From assembly GCA_016342595.1 (NCBI GenBank), contig JAEINY010000045.1:1-33366 (forward strand): DNA of 33,366 nucleotides, written 5' to 3'. Each line of letters starts with the position of its first letter. Position 1 is the stretch's first letter. The notes beneath the pieces are model-generated. The model did not search any database and was not told the origin of the DNA. It saw nothing but the letters and a program-made list of their open reading frames with translations. A program made the translations under genes and the position numbers. This DNA comes from Marinilabiliaceae bacterium. GTDB lineage: Bacteria; Bacteroidota; Bacteroidia; Bacteroidales; Marinilabiliaceae. Of the stretch, positions 15,929 through 23,541 are shown piece after piece.

Positions 15929-17820
15929 TTAGTGTTTTATTACCTTTATTATATTTCTTGTAGTTTCATATTCAATCTCAACGATGTAAAGCCCGGGGTT
16001 GTAAGAACTAATATCAAGTGGGGTATTTTGATTTAGAACCCGGTTTAAGAGAAGGTTGCCTGTTACACTAAAGAGCTTCACTGTATAACTTTTTCCGCCG
16101 GTCAGGTTTATTACACCGTTTGTTGGATTAGGATATAAATGAACAGGCTCTTCCTGATTCTCATATTCAATACTGGTAGGCACTCCCGAAAATTCGAAAA
16201 TATCTTGTAGAATCAACTGTTGACCAGTGTATGAAAATGTTCTGTTTGCACCGGAATGGAATTCATCGCCATTTTGCCAGCCGGCGTTAATATAAAACTT
16301 GTACTCATAATCATCTGGGGTATCCAGTGAAACAACGAGTTTGTAAACTAAATCTCCATCAGCATCACTCAGTATCAATGCAGGATTCGCTCCTGGTATT
16401 GGCCAAACAGGGTCCCAACAATTACCGGAAACATATACCACATCATTTTCCGGGTCAAATGAACTGACCTGCGACAAATCAATACTGAATAATACCTGTT
16501 CATCACTTAGGTTAGGCATTGTTGTATAGGACCAGGTTATTTCCTCATTTGTTACGGTAGAATTTATCCTCCTGAAACAGCCTGCCGGAATAGTTACCGT
16601 ATATTTCGTTTCAAATTCGAAATCGTTATGCGCAATCTCCAGTAACGATTTATTTTCTGCATTTAATGACGCGGAAATACCTCCCGGATCTGGTGTTACA
16701 GTGATGCCTGAAAAATCTATAACTTCAATGGAATTCTGCAGTTCAATGGAAATATGCCCATTGGTATTATGATAAAGAGCATTGTTAGATGGCGTCAGTG
16801 AACTAACAACCGGAGCAAGCCCCAGATCTCCAAAAATATCGTTCACTTCCATTACGTCACCTGTATAGTTAAAGGAGCGGTTGCCAAATGTCCACTCTCC
16901 GTTGTCCCATCCGGCATTAATGAAGAATTTTATTCATAGGCCTGTGCAGCATAAAAATCAAGCTCTATTGAATAAGTTTGGCTCATTTCGTTTCTTGTCA
17001 ATCGGTAGATGGCGTTGTCACCGGGACACATCCATTGACAAAAGCTCCCTGTAATGTACAGTTCATCGTTTTCCGGATCGAAACTTTCTGCATTTGACAT
17101 ATCCACATTAAAAGTAACTTTGCACGGTTCTACCTCTGGTCGTGTCGTGAAACTCCAGCTATACGCTTCATTGCTCAGGGATGAATATGCTCCTTTGACC
17201 GAACCAGCAGGAATAGTAACTGTATAGGTTGTGGCGGCGATCAGTTCATCATGGTTGATAAGAATAGATGAGGTATTATTCTGTTCAAAATTGGCGGACA
17301 CATTTCCCGGATCAGGAGTTATTATAATTTTTGCCAAGTCAATTTCGGATAGATTCATATCAAAGCTAATAGAAATGAGATCATTTAATTCGATGTCAAT
17401 GGCTTCATCAACGGGTTGATGATTCTTTATTGCAGGCCGTTCTTTGATATCACCATACACATCTGATAAGATCATTGCGTTTCCGTTGTAGTCAAATGAC
17501 CTGTTTTTGCCAGCATCCCATTCGCCGTTTTGCCAACCGCTATTTATGAAATACTTGTATTCATAGTGTGATATGGCATCGATATCAATGGTCAATGAAT
17601 AAATTAAATCATGATCCGGGTCTGTTAATTCCAATTCGCTATTGGTTCCAGGCTCACTCCAACCCCATAACGAACCAGTTATGTATACCTTATCGCTTGG
17701 CGCATCAAAGCCAGAGGTAGAACTGAGATCAACATGAAAAGTAATATTTTCTGCCAGGGGGCTTTGTATTCCTGTAATTAGGCACAGCAACACAATGAAA
17801 GAGGTTAAATAGGTTTTCAT
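15929..17820 (-). pseudogene. Frameshifted T9SS protein with three beta-sandwich repeats and two Ig-like domains
   Basis: Two adjacent minus-strand frames (16930-17820, 296 aa; 15929-16852, 307 aa) are halves of one gene of about 630 codons. The first ends after AAQAYE. Adding one base there (GAA TA_ AAA) restores YEYKFFINAGWDNGEW, which matches the other copies of the same repeat. The rebuilt protein has a signal peptide (1-24), then three related modules with the pattern F-D-x-x-x-D-x-x-Y-I-T-G ... Y-E-Y-K-Y-F-I-N-x-G-W-Q-N-G (25-124 of the first half, one across the break, 120-225 of the second half). Two Ig-like domains of the SbsA/Big_5 kind (128-228; second half 12-112) alternate with them, and a T9SS type A tail (YPNPTN, 240-245 of the second half) follows. 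Role unknown; starch-binding-like modules are a guess. Decay or a sequencing error are both possible. Confidence 0.75.
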
Positions 17821-17843
17821 AAGTGTTAAAATTGGAATAGTTA

Positions 17844-17864
17844 TTAAGTAATTTGCTTACTTAA
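17844..17864. promoter_or_regulatory. Hairpin just upstream of the frameshifted T9SS gene
   Basis: The arms ttaagtaa and ttacttaa form a perfect 8-bp stem with a 5-nt loop, 23 bp upstream of the minus-strand start codon at 17820. It could be an operator or a leader hairpin; nothing decides between them. Confidence 0.3.
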
Positions 17865-18029
17865 ATTTCCAGCTAATTATTGTGAATGTCAACTTTTTTA
17901 GTAAAATGTTCCTCTTCTCATAAATCCCTTTTTCCGCTGGCGAATAATCCATTAAGGTATATATTGCTGTCTGATTTTTTCTTAATGCTAACAACGATTT
18001 GTTTTAATTTTTTTGTAGAAGAAAGGTAA

Positions 18030-18076
18030 AAAGGCCCTGTTCGATCTGCGTCACGCAATGATTGGTCAGGGCCTTT
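18030..18076. promoter_or_regulatory. 10-bp inverted repeat ahead of the toxin-23-like gene
   Basis: The arms aaaggccctg (18030-18039) and cagggccttt (18067-18076) enclose 27 nt that contain a smaller tgcg/cgca stem. The right arm is followed by an A/T stretch. The structure lies 84 bp upstream of the preferred start at 18160. It may be an attenuator-like leader structure or an isolated repeat. Confidence 0.4.
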
Positions 18077-18159
18077 AAATAGATCGTATCGCAAAATTGA
18101 CAAAAACAGAACAAGAGGGCAGGTGCAGTAGTTACATATACATACGTAATTTAAAAGCA

Positions 18160-19077
18160 TTGAAACGATTCATTCTAATCTGCCTCTTACTCATTGTTTT
18201 TATTGGATCAGGCTCCTGTGAAAATGGCTTTGGTGGAAAGGTGGGCATCACCTTCCAATTGGGGACGCATGTGCGGCGAATAGGGGTGATGTATCAACTG
18301 TATTATTTTCAGGAATTGGTTCAGGTGAGTCACGGCAGCTCTTTTCAGTATGTATTTAAAGGCCTGGGACCTTCTCTTAAGCGGGGCGAAATTCAAACCT
18401 TTGGTGGTGTTCAGTTCTATGGTGGGTCCTCAACGGATTACACCAGATATATGCTGAATGAATACTCACTCATGGTTGGCAAAACCATTTCAGGCGGGTA
18501 TATATGGCGTTATTATTTTGATCAGATAAAAACCTCTCAAGCCACAGGCGGGATTCAATTTACAGCCAATGGCTTGACTGTTGTGATAGAAAACGATTTG
18601 TTTGGGTTCTACAAAGGACATCATGATAAATACCGAACGGGTGCTTTCGCAGTGATGTATGCGCATAATCGGATGCAAGTAGCGCTTCAATCTACCTTAT
18701 GGACCGGTAATGCCCGTGAGTCGGAGAAGGTACGGAAAGGCCCTTATCCCAGTCGGTATGGCTATAAAGATTTGAGCAAAGCCAGCTATGGCAATCTGTC
18801 GCACGGTATATTAGCTTTCAGGTTTGATGGAATAGGGGCTTATAATCAAACTTTTCGGATGGAGAGTGGCATTGATGCCGAACAGGTGCGTCATTTTTTC
18901 CAGAACCGGCTCGTTCATGATATGATCATCAGGCGGCCCGATTTCAAATTCCCAGGTAATGCACATGTCCCCATGTTGCAGCCAAATGGGATGCCTTATT
19001 TGTATCATCCCGATCACCGCATCAGGCCGGTGAAATGGTATTTTCAAACAGGGATGAACGATTTTATGTTTTATTAG
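18160..19077 (+). CDS. Exported protein resembling polymorphic toxin type 23 domain
   Basis: The open frame begins at a TTG at 18097, but that start would put 21 residues before the signal. I prefer the TTG at 18160, which gives a 305-residue product starting MKRFILICLLLIVFIGSGSC, a lipoprotein-like signal with a lipobox Cys at residue 20. No ATG precedes the hydrophobic stretch. The mature part has blocks GKVGITFQLGTHVRRIG, a VIENDLFG segment and a C-terminal region rich in H, D, R and Y (HHDKYRTGAFAVMYAHN; PSRYGYKDLS). This pattern recalls the Bacteroidota 'bacterial toxin 23' domain, a predicted nuclease of polymorphic toxin systems. The assignment is from memory of the family, not an alignment. 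No secretion domain, T9SS tail or obvious immunity gene lies next to it, so a non-toxin role remains possible. Confidence 0.5.
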   Translation: MKRFILICLLLIVFIGSGSCENGFGGKVGITFQLGTHVRRIGVMYQLYYFQELVQVSHGSSFQYVFKGLGPSLKRGEIQTFGGVQFYGGSSTDYTRYMLNEYSLMVGKTISGGYIWRYYFDQIKTSQATGGIQFTANGLTVVIENDLFGFYKGHHDKYRTGAFAVMYAHNRMQVALQSTLWTGNARESEKVRKGPYPSRYGYKDLSKASYGNLSHGILAFRFDGIGAYNQTFRMESGIDAEQVRHFFQNRLVHDMIIRRPDFKFPGNAHVPMLQPNGMPYLYHPDHRIRPVKWYFQTGMNDFMFY

Positions 19078-19592
19078 AAAACGGCTGTTTCAATCTTGAT
19101 CAATCGAAAGTAATGAGCCAACGGATAGAAATTGTGAGGGAATAACCTCATTGTATTTGTGTGTTTTTTTAAAAACAAAGTGTTACACGAAGTGCGCAAA
19201 GTTCAGGAAAAGAAAACGGTCACAGAGCCTTTGGAATTTAAAAGAAGGAAATTAATAGTACCTTCCTAATGAAAACACTCTGTGCCCTTATTGTCTTTGT
19301 TTTTCTCTGAAACTCTGTGTAACAATTTGATGAATTATCAAAAAAATCAAAAATTGTTTTTTGAACAATACAGCACAAAAATGGTCAATTTTGTTTGTAG
19401 CGAAGACATAGTGTATTAAAGATGGTTTGTGCCATTTTTTATAAAAGAATACATTTCATTTTGGTTTGTTTGACTCCCGGAATGATAGAAAAAAGTACTT
19501 TTAGGCTCCTAAATTAATTTCAAATGGTTTGTCGCATATGAAAGCATGCTTCCAATTTGAAAAGATATTGTCACTAAAAAAAGAATGAGAAT
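19078..19592. other. Intergenic region dominated by an R1 repeat copy
   Basis: This 515-bp gap has no convincing gene. About half of it is the R1 copy listed separately. The part from 19416 to 19592 is AT-rich and should hold the promoter of the exported phosphatase-like gene. A poor promoter match (tttgtttg, then tactttta near 19495) is too weakly spaced to call. Confidence 0.5.
19149..19415. repeat. Dispersed repeat family R1, copy 2
   Basis: This copy aligns with 4302-4555 from cattgtatttgtgtgtt, through tgttacacgaagtgcgcaaa and the internal ctctgtgcccttattg, to ctctgtgtaac and the tail with gaattatcaaaaaaatcaaa. It has the same nested inverted repeats and orientation as copy 1. Confidence 0.7.
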
Positions 19593-20651
19593 ATGATTAA
19601 GAAATCAGGCTTAAAGTTTATTCTGTCGATACTTCTAATCGGAGTAGTTTCAATTGGTTTTGCATTTAGAAATAAGGAGAAAACCAAAAAACAAATCTCT
19701 GTTCTCTCGTTGAATATCTGGCAAGAGGGAACCAAAGTGGATGGGGGCTATGATGCTATTGTCAATGAGATCACCCGGCTTCAACCTGATTTTGTAACCT
19801 TAAGTGAAGTAAGAAATTATAAGAATACAAGGTTTTGTGATCGGATTACACAGTCGCTCAAGGAGCAGGGGCTTGATTATTATTCCTTTTATAGTGACGA
19901 TTGCGGATTGTTGAGTAGATATCCCATTTCCGACAGTCTGACTATTTTCCCCTTGATAAATGATCATGGCAGTATCTACAAATTAAAGACCAAGGTCGAC
20001 GGCGTACCTTTTGCAGTATATACAGCTCATCTGGACTATTTAAATTGTGCCTATTATCTGCCAAGGGGATACTGTGGTAATACCTGGGAGAAACTTAAAA
20101 AACCTGTGACTGATAAGCATGAAATTGAGAAAATGAACGTGGCCTCTAAACGAGATGATGCCATCCTGAATTTTATTAAGGATGCCAACCAGGAGTTTGA
20201 GAATGGGGCCACCATCCTGTTAGGAGGCGACTTTAATGAACCATCGTTTATGGATTGGACGGAGCAGACCAAAGACTTATACGATCATAATGGTTTGGTT
20301 TATAATTGGACCGTCACTGCGCTGTTGGCCGAAAATGGTTACATTGACAGTTACCGTGAAATGTATCCTTCGGCTATTGAAAATCCGGGGTTTACCTATC
20401 CATCTTCTAATATGGATAAACCCATAAAAGAACTGACATGGGCACCTTCATCGGACGAGCGGGAACGCATTGATTTTATTTTCTACAAAACACCAGGGTC
20501 GCTATCTCTTAAAAGTATAAAAATAGTAGGACCCAATACATCCATAAAAAAGGGTGAAGTTATCATTGAAGCGACTAAAGATGAATTTATCGAGCCATTA
20601 GGGGTTTGGCCCACCGATCATAAAGGACTGTTTGCGGTGTTTGAATGGTAA
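19593..20651 (+). CDS. Exported endonuclease/exonuclease/phosphatase (EEP) superfamily protein
   Basis: The 352-residue product has an N-terminal hydrophobic segment (8-25) for export or membrane anchoring, then an EEP fold with all core motifs: SLNIWQ with Asn41, TLSEV with Glu72, YTAHLDY with His146, GGDFNEPS (211-218; Asp213, Asn215), ERIDFIFY with Asp294, and PTDHKG with Asp342/His343. These residues bind divalent metal and cleave phosphodiester or phosphomonoester bonds in the superfamily, which covers DNases, sphingomyelinases and inositol phosphatases. The substrate here cannot be read from sequence. It stands alone between an R1 repeat and the promoter of the two-component genes. A nutrient-scavenging phosphodiesterase is plausible. 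Confidence 0.85.
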   Translation: MIKKSGLKFILSILLIGVVSIGFAFRNKEKTKKQISVLSLNIWQEGTKVDGGYDAIVNEITRLQPDFVTLSEVRNYKNTRFCDRITQSLKEQGLDYYSFYSDDCGLLSRYPISDSLTIFPLINDHGSIYKLKTKVDGVPFAVYTAHLDYLNCAYYLPRGYCGNTWEKLKKPVTDKHEIEKMNVASKRDDAILNFIKDANQEFENGATILLGGDFNEPSFMDWTEQTKDLYDHNGLVYNWTVTALLAENGYIDSYREMYPSAIENPGFTYPSSNMDKPIKELTWAPSSDERERIDFIFYKTPGSLSLKSIKIVGPNTSIKKGEVIIEATKDEFIEPLGVWPTDHKGLFAVFEW

Positions 20652-20678
20652 AGTGTCTTAGTCTGATTAATGTAGCTG

Positions 20679-20708
20679 TTGCTAAGCAGGTATAATTCAC
20701 TACATTTG
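20679..20708 (+). promoter_or_regulatory. Bacteroidota-type promoter for the LytTR regulator gene
   Basis: TTG at 20679-20681, 19 nt, then TACATTTG at 20701-20708 match the Bacteroidota consensus (TTTG/TTG, 19-21 nt, TAnnTTTG). Transcription would start near 20715. This argues for the ATG at 20734 as the translation start rather than the TTG at 20719. Confidence 0.6.
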
Positions 20709-20733
20709 TAGCCGGGGATTGAAAACGGGGCTC

Positions 20734-21495
20734 ATGGAAGTAATAATAATTGAAGACGAAATTTTGTTGGCTGAGGAGCTGCAAAAAGAGTTGGCTGCCA
20801 TTGATCCATCTATTCGGGTGGTGAAGCAGTTAAGCAATGTGGCAGATAGTGTGGAGTGGCTTAGCCACAATACCTGCGATTTAATCTTTTCAGATATCGA
20901 ATTAACGGACGGGCTCTCTTTTTCTATCTTTAAAACGCTTGATATAACCATTCCTGTGGTGTTTACTACAGCTTATAATCAATATGCAATTAAGGCTTTT
21001 GAAACCAATAGTATTGGTTATTTGCTGAAGCCGTTGGAAAGCAACGATTTGCGAAAAGTATTGGATAAGTTCAGGCTGCATCAGTTGAGTAAACCCACGA
21101 TTAATCAGTTGATGGATCAATTAACAGGAATTCAGCCGGTCGCTCCTGCTTCGCGTTATTTGAACCGCTTAATTTTAACGATGGGCAATATCCAAAAGCC
21201 GGTATCGGTAGATGAGATTGTCTATTTTATGGCGGATGATCGATACTTATTTGCCATCACACAGGGGGGGAAGAAATATTACTATGATGCGACTCTGGCA
21301 CAACTGGAGAATGAATTAAATCCCGATCTTTTTTTCCGGGCTAATCGGCGATATTTTATCAATAAACACTTTGTTAATGAGATCAAAACAATTAGTCGTA
21401 GTCGCTTGGTGATCACAATGACAGAAGAAGTGAGCGATGAGATTGTAGTGAGTTATTCCAGGAGTAAAGAATTCAAAGAGTGGATTGTCAGCTGA
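20734..21495 (+). CDS. LytTR-family response regulator
   Basis: Starting at the ATG at 20734 the product is 253 residues; an upstream in-frame TTG at 20719 would add five and lies almost on the predicted transcription start. Residue numbers here follow the 253-aa form. An N-terminal receiver domain (1-115) has Glu7/Asp8, the phospho-acceptor Asp54 in FSDIEL, a Thr-Thr-Ala block (78-80) and Lys99 in LLKPLE. A LytTR DNA-binding domain (about 150-253) follows, with FRANRRYFIN and the closing SYSRSKEFKEWI. Proteins of this type bind direct repeats upstream of target genes when phosphorylated. The histidine kinase gene lies 179 bp downstream, and the row M16-SusC-SusD beyond it is the nearest candidate target. 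Confidence 0.92.
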   Translation: MEVIIIEDEILLAEELQKELAAIDPSIRVVKQLSNVADSVEWLSHNTCDLIFSDIELTDGLSFSIFKTLDITIPVVFTTAYNQYAIKAFETNSIGYLLKPLESNDLRKVLDKFRLHQLSKPTINQLMDQLTGIQPVAPASRYLNRLILTMGNIQKPVSVDEIVYFMADDRYLFAITQGGKKYYYDATLAQLENELNPDLFFRANRRYFINKHFVNEIKTISRSRLVITMTEEVSDEIVVSYSRSKEFKEWIVS

Positions 21496-21510
21496 TGAAA
21501 CGAGCCATAA

Positions 21511-21676
21511 ACGAGATTCTTAAAGTTCAGGAAAATGCAAACGGTCAAGAGCCTTTAAAATCTATTGAAGAAGATTATTAATGAAGATGCTCTGTGCCCT
21601 TATTGGTTTTGTTTTTCCTCCCAAACTCTGTGTAACAACTTGATGCATCATTAAAATAATTAAAACTTTTTTTTGT
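21511..21676. repeat. Dispersed repeat family R1, partial copy 3
   Basis: From acgagattcttaaagttcag through cggtcaagagcctttaaaat and gctctgtgcccttattgg to ctctgtgtaacaacttgatg, this matches copies 1 and 2 but lacks their left gttacac end. It fills almost the whole spacer between the response regulator and histidine kinase genes, and its right edge touches the GTG start of the kinase. Confidence 0.65.
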
Positions 21677-23225
21677 GACCTTAAGAAGTGAATTTAAACA
21701 TCTGAAAAGTATCCTTTTCAACCGATGGAATATGGTGGGGCTGGTACTGCTGATGGCTATTTTTTCCCTGGGAACGTATTGGATCAGGCAGAAGGTACAC
21801 CGTCAGTCCGATATGGTGAGTCAGTCTGTGATTCATGGCAGCACCAAGGGGTATCAAAAGTTCCTGAACCATTACTTTGACAGTTATAGTCGTGCGTTGG
21901 AACAATTGGACTATGTCTGGGACACGCATAATAGCGGAATAATGGAAAAGCAGGGGAGGCTAAATGCGATACTGAAAGCAGATAGTAGCATAGTGGCGTT
22001 GGGTGTCTTGGATGATAGTCATCTATGGGAAATACAGGTGGATAGTTTAACAATACCCTTACCTGACATGTGGGATTTACTGCAACCGTCGAAGCAAGCT
22101 CGTCAGAACACCTGTATTATCAAGGAACGCTATCTGTTGATTAGTGGTCCCATGCCAAATAAACCGCAATGTTGGCGAGGTATTCTGATTGATTTGCACC
22201 GCTTACATGAACAATTTATTTGGGATGACATTTATACATCGGTCTATCAGGTTGTCATTAACCAGCAGCAGCAGTGTATTTACCACCCGGAGATCGAACT
22301 GGTTGGTAAACCTTATCCCTTGCCCGATTATTTATTTGTTGACGGACAGGTTGATTTCAAACAGTTTGACAGCTTACATATTGCTCAATCGGAATACTTG
22401 CAATTGCCCGTATTTAAAGAGTATAGCCGGATGTCGTTCAGGGGAGAAGAGTGGATTGTATTAAATGTGTCGCCCGGCTTTGAGGTGAAAGATATGATAG
22501 CGGAGCAGGAACGTAATATGATATTGCTGTTTCTGCTGTTTTTAACCACACTTCTTGTGATATTAGTATTTGGTATCGTGCATTGGAAGCGGGAATTTTT
22601 GCTAAGGGCTTCCACAGAGCAGGAACACTTGAATTTGCTGCTGAAACATGAAAAACAAAAAAGTGAGACCATATCCATTAAGCTGGAACTATTACGATCT
22701 GGCTTAAATTCGCATTTCATGTTTAACTCCCTGGGAACCGTCAAAGCATTGCTGAGCCAGGAGGACGAAATAGCGCGCGGCATGTTATCCGATTTGTCGC
22801 AATTGTATCGTTACCAGTTGCGTATTGAGGGCGAGCACATGGTTACCTTGCAAGAAGAACTCACCTTTACGCAAACCTATGTAGACGTTATTAATTTACG
22901 CATGAACTCGTCTATCCGGATGGAAATAACCAATCTGCCCGATTATCTGGATTACAAAGTTCTGCCCATTTCTTTACAGTTATTAGTGGAAAATTGCATC
23001 AAACACAACATTGCTTCTGAGAACCACCCGTTAGTGATTACCATTGGGGTGGAGAACGGACGCATTTTTGTGGAAAATGAATTGCGACCCAAAGTAGCAA
23101 TTGTGGAAACCAGTGGAAAAGGTTTAAAGAATTTGAATACGCGTTACGCATTGATAACACAACAAGAATGTACCTTTAAGCAGGAAAAGGGTAGGTTCAT
23201 TGCCACGATGCCGTTAATAAATTAA
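21675..23225 (+). CDS. LytS-type sensor histidine kinase
   Basis: The 516-residue product, from a GTG start, has a membrane segment at about 19-38, an extracytoplasmic sensor region (40-280), a second membrane segment at about 281-303, a coiled linker and a His_kinase/HATPase module. The phospho-acceptor is His347 in LNSHFMFNSLG, the N box is LLVENCIKHN (436-445) and the G box GKGLKNL (481-487). This is the LytS/YehU class that pairs with LytTR regulators such as the product of the preceding gene. The next in-frame ATG (21732) would start inside the first membrane segment, so GTG is preferred. Its start lies at the edge of a dispersed repeat, so translation signals may have been altered. The ligand is unknown. 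Confidence 0.88.
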   Translation: MTLRSEFKHLKSILFNRWNMVGLVLLMAIFSLGTYWIRQKVHRQSDMVSQSVIHGSTKGYQKFLNHYFDSYSRALEQLDYVWDTHNSGIMEKQGRLNAILKADSSIVALGVLDDSHLWEIQVDSLTIPLPDMWDLLQPSKQARQNTCIIKERYLLISGPMPNKPQCWRGILIDLHRLHEQFIWDDIYTSVYQVVINQQQQCIYHPEIELVGKPYPLPDYLFVDGQVDFKQFDSLHIAQSEYLQLPVFKEYSRMSFRGEEWIVLNVSPGFEVKDMIAEQERNMILLFLLFLTTLLVILVFGIVHWKREFLLRASTEQEHLNLLLKHEKQKSETISIKLELLRSGLNSHFMFNSLGTVKALLSQEDEIARGMLSDLSQLYRYQLRIEGEHMVTLQEELTFTQTYVDVINLRMNSSIRMEITNLPDYLDYKVLPISLQLLVENCIKHNIASENHPLVITIGVENGRIFVENELRPKVAIVETSGKGLKNLNTRYALITQQECTFKQEKGRFIATMPLIN

Positions 23226-23541
23226 GGATTGTAAATTGTTTGTGTATCTTCGCAGCGTGAGGAGCGATTATGCGTAGAGGTTATGAATTGAGTAAATACC
23301 GGAATATGGGAAGAGCGAGAAGGAAAGGCACACTACATCGAATGAGTTTTATAAATTAACACAAAAACCGTAAATACACTAACTACTTATTAGGGAAATG
23401 GGGTAGTATAGTTACAGTCAGAAAGAGATTTTATTCACTGCCTATATTTACATTTTCACTACGTGTAATTATCATTTCACTGAAATGTCTTTGTAAAAAG
23501 CTTTAAAAGCAAGTAATCTTACTGCACATTAAATGTAGCAC
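23226..23541. other. Intergenic region before the protease-SusCD operon
   Basis: The 316-bp gap should hold the promoter of the M16 protease operon, but I find only an imperfect -7-like tgtctttg near 23487. It also contains a tiny open frame at 23270-23359 (29 codons, strongly basic) with an aggag sequence 5 nt before its ATG. I do not call it a gene. Confidence 0.4.

Noticed and set aside
16925..16940. Programmed ribosomal frameshift joining the two halves of the T9SS gene
   Set aside because: There is no classical slippery heptamer, and the restored repeat consensus is best explained by a missing T rather than a -1 slip, which would insert Ile.
18097..18159. Upstream TTG start for the toxin-23-like gene
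   Set aside because: It would place 21 hydrophilic residues before an otherwise standard lipoprotein signal; the TTG at 18160 fits better.
20719..20733. TTG start for the LytTR regulator
   Set aside because: It falls about 5 nt from the predicted transcription start, while an ATG 15 nt later gives the usual receiver-domain N-terminus.
22385..22783. 132-aa minus-strand frame inside the histidine kinase gene
   Set aside because: It overlaps the kinase transmembrane and His-box region completely; its Ser-rich composition is typical of the complement of that frame.
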